Positions 1-8,880 of a stretch of 64,000 nt of DNA are shown piece after piece; position 1 is the stretch's first letter, and the number at the start of each line of letters is the position of its first letter. Under the pieces are notes generated by a model. That model searched no databases and was not told where the DNA came from. It saw only the letters and a program-made list of their open reading frames with translations. This DNA comes from Flavobacterium jejuense (GTDB taxonomy: Bacteria; Bacteroidota; Bacteroidia; Flavobacteriales; Flavobacteriaceae), in contig NZ_VEVQ02000008.1 of NCBI RefSeq assembly GCF_006491595.2, forward strand, positions 62,001-126,000, read 5' to 3'. Position numbers and translations under genes: made by a program.

Positions 1-428
1 ATTATTTTTCTAAGAATAATTCAGCTTATTGGTTAGGAAAAAAATATATTGGAATTGGTCCTTCAGCACATAGTTATGATGGTAAGAATAGAGGTTGGAA
101 TGTTTCTAATAATGCATTGTATATCAAATCGATTGAAGAAAATAAGTTGCCTTTTGAAACGGAAACATTAACTAAAAACGACCGTTATAATGAATATATT
201 ATGACAGGTTTAAGAACTATTTGGGGTGTTTCATTGGAACGAATTGAAAACGAATTTGGAACTAAATATTTAGATTATTTAAACAAACACGTAAAACGTT
301 TTCTTGAGGATGATTTGTTGGAGATTATCGCTTCAAGTGAAGACGGTAACATATTGACAACTACCAAAAAAGGAAAGTTTCTATGTGATGGAATAGCTTC
401 CGATTTATTTTTGCTAAATTTGGAATAA
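1..428 (+). CDS. hemW: HemW-like radical SAM protein, C-terminal part (5' end outside window)
   Basis: The reading frame is open from base 3 to the TAA at 428, giving about 141 residues that are the C-terminal part of a coproporphyrinogen III oxidase-like radical SAM protein. The visible GIGPSAHS motif followed by a winged-helix-like segment (GLRT.WG, then a tail ending TKKGKFLCDGIASDLF) is typical of HemW. HemW proteins are thought to insert or carry heme rather than perform the HemN reaction; that is family knowledge. The radical SAM cysteines lie upstream of the window and cannot be checked. An internal ATG exists at 117, but the frame is open upstream with clear homology, so it is not the start. 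The cyclase gene follows after 12 bp, probably in the same transcript. Confidence 0.8.
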   Translation, partial: YFSKNNSAYWLGKKYIGIGPSAHSYDGKNRGWNVSNNALYIKSIEENKLPFETETLTKNDRYNEYIMTGLRTIWGVSLERIENEFGTKYLDYLNKHVKRFLEDDLLEIIASSEDGNILTTTKKGKFLCDGIASDLFLLNLE

Positions 429-440
429 AATTATTTTCTA

Positions 441-1208
441 TTGAAAACAGCTATTCAACATAACAATCAAGTGTTTGAAGTCGATTTGTCAAAACCTTTA
501 GATATTTCTATTCCACTTACAAATGATGAGCAAAACCCTATTGCATGGTATCAAAATGTACCTCAAATAGGGCCTGTTGTAATGGGTGAATGGATAGGAA
601 AAGTATCAGAAGGTAAATCATCAACTAATTTTAATAATATATTTTTCAACCCTCATGCTCATGGTACGCATACAGAGTGTTTAGGTCATATTACAAAAGA
701 ATTTTATAGTATCAATCAATCTTTAAAACAGTTTTTTTTTACTGCTGAGGTAATTTCGGTTGAACCAATAAAAAAGGAGGAAGATTTAGTTATTACAAGG
801 GGACACATTGAAAAGGCTTTACTGAATAAAGAAACAGAAGCAATCATTATTCGAACTTTACCAAATCCAGAGAATAAAAAGCACTTAAAATATTCCAATA
901 CAAATCCACCTTATTTATTAGAAGAAGCAGCAATTTATATAAGAGAAATTGGAATAAAACATCTTTTGATTGATTTGCCAAGTGTAGATAAAGAACACGA
1001 TGAAGGAAAGTTGTTGGCTCACAAAGCATTTTGGAATGTAAAAAACACAAAAAAATTGAATGAAGATGCCAGATTAACTAGCACTATAACGGAAATGATT
1101 TACGTGGACCATTCTATTTCTGACGGTAATTATATTTTGAACTTACAAATAGCTTCATTTGAAAATGATGCTTCACCAAGCAAGCCTGTTTTGTATAAAA
1201 TCATATAA
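441..1208 (+). CDS. Cyclase family protein (kynurenine formamidase-like fold)
   Basis: A 255-residue protein of the metal-dependent cyclase/hydrolase family (PF04199). The signature is the HAHGTHTECLGH segment at about residues 74-85, matching the family HxGTHxD-type metal site, with Glu in place of the usual Asp. A second conserved region, around DLPSVDKEHD, is also present. Members hydrolyse N-formylkynurenine or act on cyclic amides; the substrate here cannot be told from sequence. The frame starts at a TTG codon at 441, directly after the HemW stop, and no better in-frame ATG precedes the conserved core. It lies 12 bp behind hemW, which suggests co-transcription. Family call is firm, start codon and substrate are not. 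Confidence 0.75.
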   Translation: MKTAIQHNNQVFEVDLSKPLDISIPLTNDEQNPIAWYQNVPQIGPVVMGEWIGKVSEGKSSTNFNNIFFNPHAHGTHTECLGHITKEFYSINQSLKQFFFTAEVISVEPIKKEEDLVITRGHIEKALLNKETEAIIIRTLPNPENKKHLKYSNTNPPYLLEEAAIYIREIGIKHLLIDLPSVDKEHDEGKLLAHKAFWNVKNTKKLNEDARLTSTITEMIYVDHSISDGNYILNLQIASFENDASPSKPVLYKII

Positions 1209-1210
1209 AA

Positions 1211-1237
1211 AAAAGACTGTTCTTTCGAACAGCCTTC
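1211..1237. terminator. Bidirectional terminator between cyclase gene and amt
   Basis: A CTGTTC-TTTC-GAACAG hairpin (stem 1217-1232) sits between two convergent genes. On the minus strand it is followed by a run of U from the A tract at 1207-1214, so it terminates the amt transcript well. On the plus strand the trailing sequence is only moderately T-rich. Confidence 0.7.
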
Positions 1238-1264
1238 TTCTAAAAATAATTAAGAATAAAATGG

Positions 1265-2506
1265 TTATTTTTCATTTAACCTGAAATCAGGATAAGCATT
1301 CATCCCGTGTTCCGTGATGTCTAGGCCTTCGGTTTCATCTTTTTCAGAAACTCTTAATCCTAGAGTCTTTTTCAGAATAAATAATACTATAAATGTAGTA
1401 GTTATTGCCCAAGCACCTATTGCAAAAACACCAACTGCTTGAATGCCAATTTTTGAAAAACCACCACCATATAGCAAACCACCATCGATTGCAAAAACAC
1501 CAACTAATATTGTTCCTAAAGCACCACATACACCATGTACTGAAATAGCACCTACTGGATCGTCAATTTTAAGTTTTTCGTCTATAAAAGTAATTGCTAG
1601 AACAACTACTAATCCACAAATTGCTCCAATGGCTAAAGCTCCACCATTTGAAACGGCAGCACACCCAGCAGTAATTCCAACTAATCCTGCTAAAGCACCG
1701 TTTAATGTCATTGATACATCTGGTTTTTTGTATTTAATCCAAGTATAGAACATGGCTACAATGGCACCTGCTGCTGCTGCTAGATTGGTTGTAATGAAAA
1801 CATTAGAAACATTTTTTGCATGTTCTCCAGAAATAGCTAATTCAGAACCTCCATTAAATCCAAACCATCCGAACCAAAGAATTAAAACTCCGAGTGCTCC
1901 ATACATCATATTGTGTCCAGGGATTGCGTTAGATTTTCCATCTGTATATTTTCCTATTCTAGGGCCAACTAAATAAGCAGCAACTAATGCGGCCCAACCT
2001 CCAACAGAATGAACAACAGTGGAGCCTGCAAAGTCAACAAATCCTAAATTAGTTAGCCATCCACTTCCTTGCCATACCCAATGTCCAGAAATAGGATAAA
2101 TAAATACAGTGATAACTAATGATAGAATTAAATAGGTAGAAAACTTAGTTCTTTCTGCAACAGCACCTGAAATAATAGTAGCAGCGGTTGCACAAAATAC
2201 AGTTTGAAAAAACAAATTGTGCATTTCACCTTCTGTATTAAAGAACAATGATGGTGTTCCAATAAAAGATCCTATTGAATCTCCATACATTAAGGTGTAG
2301 CCAATTGCCCAAAAACCTAATGATCCAATACATAAGTCCATTACGTTTTTCATAATAATATTTATTGTGCTTTTTGATCTTGTGAAGCCAGCCTCAACTA
2401 AGGTAAATCCGGCTTGCATTAAGAATACTAATACTCCAGCAATAAGTATCCATAAAATATCAAAAGCGCCATTTATTTCCGTTATTTGATTAGTAACATC
2501 TTCCAT
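1265..2506 (-). CDS. amt: Ammonium transporter (Amt/MEP/Rh family)
   Basis: A 413-residue inner-membrane ammonium channel with about eleven hydrophobic segments. The N-terminal FMQAGFTLVEAGFTR region is the usual start of the Amt domain. The two pore histidines are visible in the segments HSVGGWAALVAAY and HGVCGALGTIL, matching the twin-His arrangement of AmtB. It imports ammonium when nitrogen is scarce. The gene is last in a leftward operon behind glnK (23 bp gap) and a porin gene; the amt-glnK pair is the classic arrangement in which PII blocks the channel when nitrogen is plentiful. The hydrophilic tail after the last helix is short. Confidence 0.95.
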   Translation of the reverse strand: MEDVTNQITEINGAFDILWILIAGVLVFLMQAGFTLVEAGFTRSKSTINIIMKNVMDLCIGSLGFWAIGYTLMYGDSIGSFIGTPSLFFNTEGEMHNLFFQTVFCATAATIISGAVAERTKFSTYLILSLVITVFIYPISGHWVWQGSGWLTNLGFVDFAGSTVVHSVGGWAALVAAYLVGPRIGKYTDGKSNAIPGHNMMYGALGVLILWFGWFGFNGGSELAISGEHAKNVSNVFITTNLAAAAGAIVAMFYTWIKYKKPDVSMTLNGALAGLVGITAGCAAVSNGGALAIGAICGLVVVLAITFIDEKLKIDDPVGAISVHGVCGALGTILVGVFAIDGGLLYGGGFSKIGIQAVGVFAIGAWAITTTFIVLFILKKTLGLRVSEKDETEGLDITEHGMNAYPDFRLNEK

Positions 2507-2529
2507 AATAAGTTTTATAATTTGATTGA

Positions 2530-2868
2530 TTATTTTAAAGTTTGATTGCCTTTCTCTCCTGTTCGTATTCTGTATACTTCTTCAATGTTTGATACGAATA
2601 TTTTTCCGTCACCGACTTCTCCTGTAGCTGCAGCTTCAAGAATAGCTTTAATGGTAACTTCTTCGAAATCTTCGTTAATAACTATTGAAAGATACCTTCT
2701 TTGAATGTCGCTAGTACTGTAAGAAATACCTCTGTAAACATGACCTTGTTTTTCGTTTCCTAAGCCTGTTACGTCCCAATAAGAGAAGAAGTTTACACCA
2801 ACTTCATGCAATGCTTTTTTTACCGCAGAAAATTTAGATCTTCTGATTATTGCTTCAATTTTTTTCAT
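2530..2868 (-). CDS. glnK: PII nitrogen regulatory protein
   Basis: A 112-residue PII protein, the usual length. The T-loop contains KQGHVYRG, and the B-loop/C-terminal signature TGEVGDGKIFVS followed by VYRIRTGEKG binds ATP/ADP and 2-oxoglutarate. PII proteins sense energy and 2-oxoglutarate and bind partners such as AmtB at the membrane. Position directly before amt supports a GlnK-type role, meaning channel gating. In the T-loop the Tyr of YRG is present, but no uridylyltransferase gene is in the window, so covalent control cannot be assessed. The 23-bp gaps on either side indicate one operon with the porin and amt. Confidence 0.93.
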   Translation of the reverse strand: MKKIEAIIRRSKFSAVKKALHEVGVNFFSYWDVTGLGNEKQGHVYRGISYSTSDIQRRYLSIVINEDFEEVTIKAILEAAATGEVGDGKIFVSNIEEVYRIRTGEKGNQTLK

Positions 2869-2886
2869 TTGAAATATATTAGTTAG

Positions 2887-3936
2887 TTAAAATTTATAAA
2901 TAGCAGCCACTAAAAAAGAGCCTAAGGTTTTTGTTGGTACTAAGTCAGTATCTAAAAAAGCATCGTCAGATGCGCTGTCTAACCTAATCTCAGGTTTGAT
3001 GGTTAAGTCGTTTATTGTAAAACTTCCTGTTAGAGTAGTCGCAAATACACTTGAATCTGGCAAACCTGTGCCAATAGCACCAAAATCTCCATCTTCCATA
3101 AAATACTCTGCTCTCAAACCAAGAGTAAAAGTGTCTGAAAAAGTATATTGCGGATATAGTGCTCCACCAGCAAATCCTCCACCATTATCTTCAAGAGTTA
3201 AGTAAGCCGCATTGATTCCTAAAAAGAAAGTTTTTGTTACATCAAAACCACCTGTAAAATCAATTTCCATGAAAGATGGATCATAGATAAAGTTTAAGAA
3301 TTGACTTTTATATCCTAACTGAAGACCTGCAGCGTAATCTCCTGTTGGGTTGAATTCTGTTAAATCAGTATCATTCATAACGCCAACCATTAAACTTAAA
3401 TCATCTGTCAAAGTGAAATCAGCTTTTAAACCAGTATGGCTAAAAGGTCCGTATGAGAATAAGTATGAGGTGCTGTAGTTGAAATTTGCCGTTGGGGAAA
3501 TCACTTCATATCCTAAAAAAGTATTGAAATTACCCATAGTAAGTTTGACTTTTTTACTTACATTCCAATAAGCATATAATTGGTTAACAATATTACCAGT
3601 TGAAGAATACATTGGGGAAGCAAAAACTGCATCAGTACCTCTTGGTCCAAATACTAAATCGGCTACAAAACCTACTTTTTCACCTTCATAAGAAGCTATT
3701 ACATTAGCCATGCCTAAAGCAAAACCTGGTAGATTTGCAAAGGAAGATCCAGGGGCTAAATAAAGCGGATCTGCTTCAGTTCCTATGTTGTCATTTGGAC
3801 CTGTTATATTTGTTCTGTAATAAACATCTACACTTCCATTAAATGTAAATTTTTTTTCTTTCAATTCTAAATCTTCTTCTTGAGCATAAAAACAGGATGT
3901 AAGTAATGCAAGGCTAATAGTAAAAAGTTTTTTCAT
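2887..3936 (-). CDS. Outer-membrane beta-barrel porin, ammonium-operon associated
   Basis: A 349-residue exported protein. An N-terminal signal peptide (MKKLFTISLALLTSCFYAQ) is followed by alternating strand sequence ending in Phe (AAIYKF), as expected of an outer-membrane barrel. It resembles the putative porin family bbp2/OmpL-like found next to nitrogen genes in Bacteroidota. It is first in the porin-glnK-amt operon (18 bp before glnK), so a role in letting ammonium or another small nitrogen source through the outer membrane is a reasonable inference, but the substrate is unknown. The ATG at 3934-3936 is chosen because the signal peptide begins there. Confidence 0.75.
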   Translation of the reverse strand: MKKLFTISLALLTSCFYAQEEDLELKEKKFTFNGSVDVYYRTNITGPNDNIGTEADPLYLAPGSSFANLPGFALGMANVIASYEGEKVGFVADLVFGPRGTDAVFASPMYSSTGNIVNQLYAYWNVSKKVKLTMGNFNTFLGYEVISPTANFNYSTSYLFSYGPFSHTGLKADFTLTDDLSLMVGVMNDTDLTEFNPTGDYAAGLQLGYKSQFLNFIYDPSFMEIDFTGGFDVTKTFFLGINAAYLTLEDNGGGFAGGALYPQYTFSDTFTLGLRAEYFMEDGDFGAIGTGLPDSSVFATTLTGSFTINDLTIKPEIRLDSASDDAFLDTDLVPTKTLGSFLVAAIYKF

Positions 3937-4361
3937 GATTTTAGTTTTTATAGTTAGTCGAGTAAATTTATTTAAAAACAGTATATACCTATTAAAAAAT
4001 AGGGTATTATTTATTATTTTTATGTTTTTTTTATTTTATACCATAAAAAAATATGGGTATCTTTTTATTTTTTATGTTTTTTATGTTTTTAACAATCCTT
4101 TTTTTAAATATTATTTGTTAAAATGCGTTTTTAAATAATAATTATTTATGTTTTTTGTTTAAAAAATGAGTATTGTTCATGTAAAAATCATTTTTTATGA
4201 CTTTATATCATTATTGATTTCTTAAAACAAAGCATATAAATTATTAATTTGATTTTTTTTAATTCAAATATTTTGAATCTCATAATAATGATTCCGATAT
4301 TTTATTATTAAAATTCTTAATTATAACTTAGTGTGATGTGGGGTAAAAAAATCTAAAAAAA
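3937..4361. promoter_or_regulatory. Divergent control region between porin-glnK-amt and gltBD, with two matched palindromes
   Basis: A very AT-rich 425-bp region with no credible gene. It carries two 23-bp palindromes of the same design, at 3985-4007 and 4038-4060. Each starts ATACC and ends GGGTAT, with inverted arms (TACCTATT/AATAGGGTA and ATACCATA/TATGGGTAT) around an A-rich centre. Their starts are 53 bp apart, close to five helical turns. They lie 50-125 bp upstream of the porin start and could serve both directions. No perfect TAnnTTTG box was found for either gene. The rest of the region shows only homopolymer runs. Confidence 0.5.
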
Positions 4362-7300
4362 ATGACAACAATGCTAAAAAAACAAGGACTCTATTTGCCA
4401 GAATTTGAACACGATAATTGTGGTGCTGGTTTTATATGTAGTTTAAAGGGAAATAAATCGAATGATATTATTCATAAAGCTCTTGAAATTCTTGAAAAAT
4501 TGGAGCATAGAGGTGCTGTAAGTGCTGATGGAAAAACAGGGGATGGAGCAGGTATTTTGATAGATATTCCACACGATTTTTTTATAAAGAACTGTAATTT
4601 TGCATTACCCAAAGAAGGAGAATATGCTGTTAGTAATGTTTTTTTACCCAAAAAAGAGAATCAAAGAAATTATTGTATTCAAAGATTAGAATATTATATA
4701 GAAAAACAAGGTTTAACAATTTTAGGTTGGAGAGAAGTTCCTGTTAACACTTCTGTTATAGGAAGAATAGCGGCAGAAACAGAACCTTTTATAAAGCAAA
4801 TTTTTATTGGTAAACAAGATAAGAAACAAGACGACTTTACTTTTAATTTAAAATTATTTACTGCAAGAAAACAAGCAGAACATGACATAAATAATTCTAA
4901 ATTATCTGAAAGTAAACGATTTTATTTGCCAAGTCTATCTACAAAAACGATTATTTTCAAAGGTTTATTAATTCCTGAAGATATTAAATTATATTATAAA
5001 GATTTACAAGATCCTTCATTAGTTACTCGTTTAGCTCTTGTACATCAAAGGTTTTCTACGAATACTTTTCCTACTTGGGATTTGGCACAACCTTTTAGGT
5101 ACATGTGTCATAATGGAGAAATCAATACCTTAAGAGGAAATGTATCAAGGACTTTATCGAGACAGGAATTAATGGAAAGCGAATGGTTTGGCGAAGATAT
5201 TAAAAGTTTATTTCCAATAATTCTACCAGGAAAATCAGATTCTGCGCAAATGGATATGGTTGTGGAATTATTACTAATGACAGGTCGTTCTTTACCAGAA
5301 GTAATGATGATGCTCGTTCCTGAAGCTTGGGAAAAGAATCCAAATATGTCGGAAGCTAAAAAAGCATTTTATGAATACAACTCTTGTATTATGGAACCGT
5401 GGGACGGTCCTGCATCTATTCCTTTTACGGATGGGAATTATATAGGAGCTGTTTTGGATAGAAACGGTTTAAGACCTTCTAGATATACTGTTACCAAAGA
5501 TGGATATGTAATTATGTCTTCTGAAACTGGTGTTATTGAGATTGATCCAAAAAATATTGAACGTCATGGACGATTAGAACCTGGTAAAATGTTTTTGGTA
5601 AACATGAACCAAGGAAGAATTATAAATGATGAAGAAATCAAAGAGAAAATTGTATCGAAACATCCTTATAAAAAATGGTTGGATAAAAATTTGGTTCACT
5701 TGAAAGATATTCCTGCCAAAAAAGGACCAATTAAACATAAAGAAGAACAGCTTGAAAAAAGACAAATTCTTTTTGGCTATACAGAAGAAGACTTAAAAAC
5801 AATTATTCTTCCAATGGCACAATCAGGAAAGGAACCTATTGGCTCCATGGGGAATGATGCTCCTATAGCAGTTTTGTCTTTAAAACCTCAGTTGATTTAT
5901 AATTATTTCAAACAATTATTTGCTCAGGTTACGAATCCGCCTTTGGATGGAATTCGAGAAAAATTAATCACGGATATTAGTTTAACGCTAGGAAGTGATA
6001 CCAATATTTTCAAAATCAATGAAGACCAATGTAGAAAATTAAAAATTCAAAATCCGGTTATTTCAAAGCATGATTTAGATAAGATTAAAAATTATACTAA
6101 TAATCCAGACTTTGTAGTGACTACAATTTCAATATTATATGAAGTCAATAAAGGATTGAATGAATTAGAAAGAGTTCTTTTGAGTTTGGTTGAAACTGCT
6201 TCTAAAGCAATAGATGAAGGTGGAAATATCATTATTTTATCAGATAGAGGTGTAAATAATAAATTGGCTCCAATTCCAGCATTATTAGCCTGTTCTTATG
6301 TGAATCATGAATTATATAAAATTGGTAAACGAGCAAAAGTCAGTATTATAATTGAATCGGCTGAACCAAGGGAAGTACATCATTTTGCTTTACTTTTTGG
6401 CTATGGAGCAAGTGCAATTAATCCCTATATAGTAAATGAAATTGTTTACAAACAAGTTGAAAATAAAGAAATTGAAAATTTAGATTATTTACAAGCAATT
6501 CTGAATTATAATAAGGCTATTGGAATGGGTATTCTAAAGGTGATGAATAAAATTGGGATATCAACACTAAATTCTTATCGAGGAGCCCAACTTTTCGAAT
6601 GTATAGGTTTAAATACCAAAGTCGTTGAAGAATATTTTCCAAATACGATCACTAGAATACAAGGTATAGGCTTAAAAGAAATTGAAAGTGAAATTTCAAA
6701 AAGGCATAAAAAAGCATACGAGAAAAATGGCATTGATGCCGACTTAGGATTAGAATTTGGAGGAGATTATAAATGGAGAAGAAATGGAGAAAAACACGCT
6801 TTCAACCCATTATCAGTAGCTAAATTACAAGAATCTGTTCGGAGTAATAAACACAGTACTTTTAAAGAATATTCTGAAATTATAAATGAACAATCGCAAC
6901 GATTAATGACTATAAGAGGATTATTCGAATTTACAAATTATGATCCTATTCCCTTAGATGAGGTTGAACCATGGACAGAAATTGTGAAGCGATTTAAAAC
7001 AGGTGCGATGTCTTATGGTTCTATAAGTAAAGAAGCACATGAGAACTTAGCTATCGCAATGAATAGAATTGGAGGTAAAAGTAATTCTGGTGAAGGTGGA
7101 GAAGACGAAGAACGTTTTTATAAAGATTCAGATGGAGATTGGAAAAACTCAGCAATTAAACAGGTCGCTTCTGGAAGATTTGGGGTTACTTCAAATTATC
7201 TTACGAACGCTTCTGAGATACAAATAAAAATGGCTCAAGGAGCAAAACCAGGTGAAGGTGGTCAATTACCTGGACCGAAAGTAAATCCTGATATTGCTAA

Positions 7301-8876
7301 AACTAGAAATTCAACTCCTTATGTGGGTTTAATATCACCACCACCACATCATGATATTTATTCTATTGAAGATTTGTCCCAATTAATTTATGATTTAAAA
7401 TCGGCAAATAGAGAAGCTAGAATTAATGTGAAGTTAGTTTCTGAGGTAGGCATCGGAACGGTTGCTGCTGGAGTGGCTAAAGCAAAAGGAGATGTAATCT
7501 TAATTTCTGGACATGATGGGGGAACAGGAGCATCACCATTAACTTCTCTAAAACATGCTGGATTGCCTTGGGAATTGGGTTTGGCTGAAGCTCAACAAAC
7601 TTTAGTCATGAATAATTTAAGAAATCGAGTCGTTTTAGAATGTGATGGCCAACTTAAAACCGGAAGAGATGTTGCAGTCGCTTGTTTATTGGGTGCTGAA
7701 GAATTTGGTTTCGCAACGGCTCCTTTAGTAGCTTCTGGGTGTATTATGATGCGTGTTTGTCATTTAAATACGTGTCCAGTTGGAATTGCTACTCAAAATC
7801 CTGAATTGAGAAAAAAATTCCAAGGAAAACCAGAACACGTGGTAAATTTTATGTATTTCGTAGCCCAAGAGTTGAGAGAAATTATGGCTCAATTAGGCTT
7901 TCGATCAGTGAATGAAATGGTAGGACAAGTTCATAAATTAAATCGCAACAAAACTATCAAGCATTATAAAGCATTAGGACTAGATTTATCTCCTATCCTT
8001 CATAAAATAGAAGTGCCTGAAGGAACAAAATTATACAATACTGAATCTCAAGACCATCATTTAGAAAAATCTTTGGATTTTAAAATTATTCGTCAAGCTC
8101 ATCCTGCTTTATTTAGAAAGGAAAAAACGGTTTTAGAATCTAAAATCACCAATAGAGACCGAGCATTTGGTGCTGTTTTAAGTAATGAAATTTCTAAAAT
8201 TTATGGTTCTCAAGGATTACCTGAAAACACTTTGAAAATTAATTTTACAGGCTCGGCTGGTCAAAGTTTTGGTGCTTTTGCTACTAAAGGATTGACATTG
8301 GTAATCAATGGAAATTCAAATGATTATTTGGGAAAAGGCTTGTCTGGAGCTAAATTAATTGTAAAAGTTCCTGAAGAAGCTACTATTGTTCCTGAAGAAA
8401 ATATTATTATTGGTAATGTAGCTTTGTACGGAGCAACTTCAGGAGAAGTGTATATAAACGGAAAAGCAGGTGAACGTTTTTGTGTGAGAAATTCTGGAGC
8501 AAGTGCAGTAGTTGAAGGAATAGGGGATCACGGTTGTGAATATATGACAGGTGGTAGAGCTGTGGTTTTAGGAGAAGTTGGACGCAATTTCGGAGCAGGA
8601 ATGAGTGGTGGAATTGCTTACGTATATGATGTAAATAATACTTTTGAAAAACAGTGTAATACAGAAGGACTGAATTTAGACCCTGTGATTTTGGAAGAGG
8701 ATATAGCAGAGTTAAAACAATTTATTGAAAATCATTACAACGCAACAATGAGCCCTTTAGCACAAAGGATTTTAGAAAATTGGGAAACACAGCTAAATGA
8801 ATTTATAAAAGTACTTCCTGAAGAATACAAACAAGCCTTATTGAGAATTGAACAAGAAAATCTGGTAAAACAATAA
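4362..8876 (+). CDS. gltB: Glutamate synthase (NADPH) large subunit
   Basis: A 1504-residue protein of normal length for the alpha subunit. It transfers the amide nitrogen of glutamine to 2-oxoglutarate to make glutamate. The N-terminal class-II glutamine amidotransferase domain has its nucleophile in DNCGAGF (Cys20), implying a processed leader. The synthase domain contains the FMN region and the 3Fe-4S cysteines in CIMMRVCHLNTCPVG, close to residue 1130. The C-terminal GXGXG beta-helix domain is recognisable from repeats such as GIGDHGCEYMTGGRAVVLG. gltD follows after 4 bp. The divergent porin-glnK-amt operon makes this a coherent ammonium-assimilation locus. Confidence 0.97.
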   Translation: MTTMLKKQGLYLPEFEHDNCGAGFICSLKGNKSNDIIHKALEILEKLEHRGAVSADGKTGDGAGILIDIPHDFFIKNCNFALPKEGEYAVSNVFLPKKENQRNYCIQRLEYYIEKQGLTILGWREVPVNTSVIGRIAAETEPFIKQIFIGKQDKKQDDFTFNLKLFTARKQAEHDINNSKLSESKRFYLPSLSTKTIIFKGLLIPEDIKLYYKDLQDPSLVTRLALVHQRFSTNTFPTWDLAQPFRYMCHNGEINTLRGNVSRTLSRQELMESEWFGEDIKSLFPIILPGKSDSAQMDMVVELLLMTGRSLPEVMMMLVPEAWEKNPNMSEAKKAFYEYNSCIMEPWDGPASIPFTDGNYIGAVLDRNGLRPSRYTVTKDGYVIMSSETGVIEIDPKNIERHGRLEPGKMFLVNMNQGRIINDEEIKEKIVSKHPYKKWLDKNLVHLKDIPAKKGPIKHKEEQLEKRQILFGYTEEDLKTIILPMAQSGKEPIGSMGNDAPIAVLSLKPQLIYNYFKQLFAQVTNPPLDGIREKLITDISLTLGSDTNIFKINEDQCRKLKIQNPVISKHDLDKIKNYTNNPDFVVTTISILYEVNKGLNELERVLLSLVETASKAIDEGGNIIILSDRGVNNKLAPIPALLACSYVNHELYKIGKRAKVSIIIESAEPREVHHFALLFGYGASAINPYIVNEIVYKQVENKEIENLDYLQAILNYNKAIGMGILKVMNKIGISTLNSYRGAQLFECIGLNTKVVEEYFPNTITRIQGIGLKEIESEISKRHKKAYEKNGIDADLGLEFGGDYKWRRNGEKHAFNPLSVAKLQESVRSNKHSTFKEYSEIINEQSQRLMTIRGLFEFTNYDPIPLDEVEPWTEIVKRFKTGAMSYGSISKEAHENLAIAMNRIGGKSNSGEGGEDEERFYKDSDGDWKNSAIKQVASGRFGVTSNYLTNASEIQIKMAQGAKPGEGGQLPGPKVNPDIAKTRNSTPYVGLISPPPHHDIYSIEDLSQLIYDLKSANREARINVKLVSEVGIGTVAAGVAKAKGDVILISGHDGGTGASPLTSLKHAGLPWELGLAEAQQTLVMNNLRNRVVLECDGQLKTGRDVAVACLLGAEEFGFATAPLVASGCIMMRVCHLNTCPVGIATQNPELRKKFQGKPEHVVNFMYFVAQELREIMAQLGFRSVNEMVGQVHKLNRNKTIKHYKALGLDLSPILHKIEVPEGTKLYNTESQDHHLEKSLDFKIIRQAHPALFRKEKTVLESKITNRDRAFGAVLSNEISKIYGSQGLPENTLKINFTGSAGQSFGAFATKGLTLVINGNSNDYLGKGLSGAKLIVKVPEEATIVPEENIIIGNVALYGATSGEVYINGKAGERFCVRNSGASAVVEGIGDHGCEYMTGGRAVVLGEVGRNFGAGMSGGIAYVYDVNNTFEKQCNTEGLNLDPVILEEDIAELKQFIENHYNATMSPLAQRILENWETQLNEFIKVLPEEYKQALLRIEQENLVKQ

Positions 8877-8880
8877 TATT

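Noticed and set aside
1443..1976. Long open frames antisense to amt.
   Set aside because: They are shadows of a clearly conserved gene, rich in Pro/Ala from the Gly-rich Amt sequence.
3935..4138. Open frame of 67 codons in the divergent glt/amt region.
   Set aside because: It is a low-complexity Phe/Tyr-rich product of AT-rich DNA and overlaps both palindromes; no coding signal or start context.
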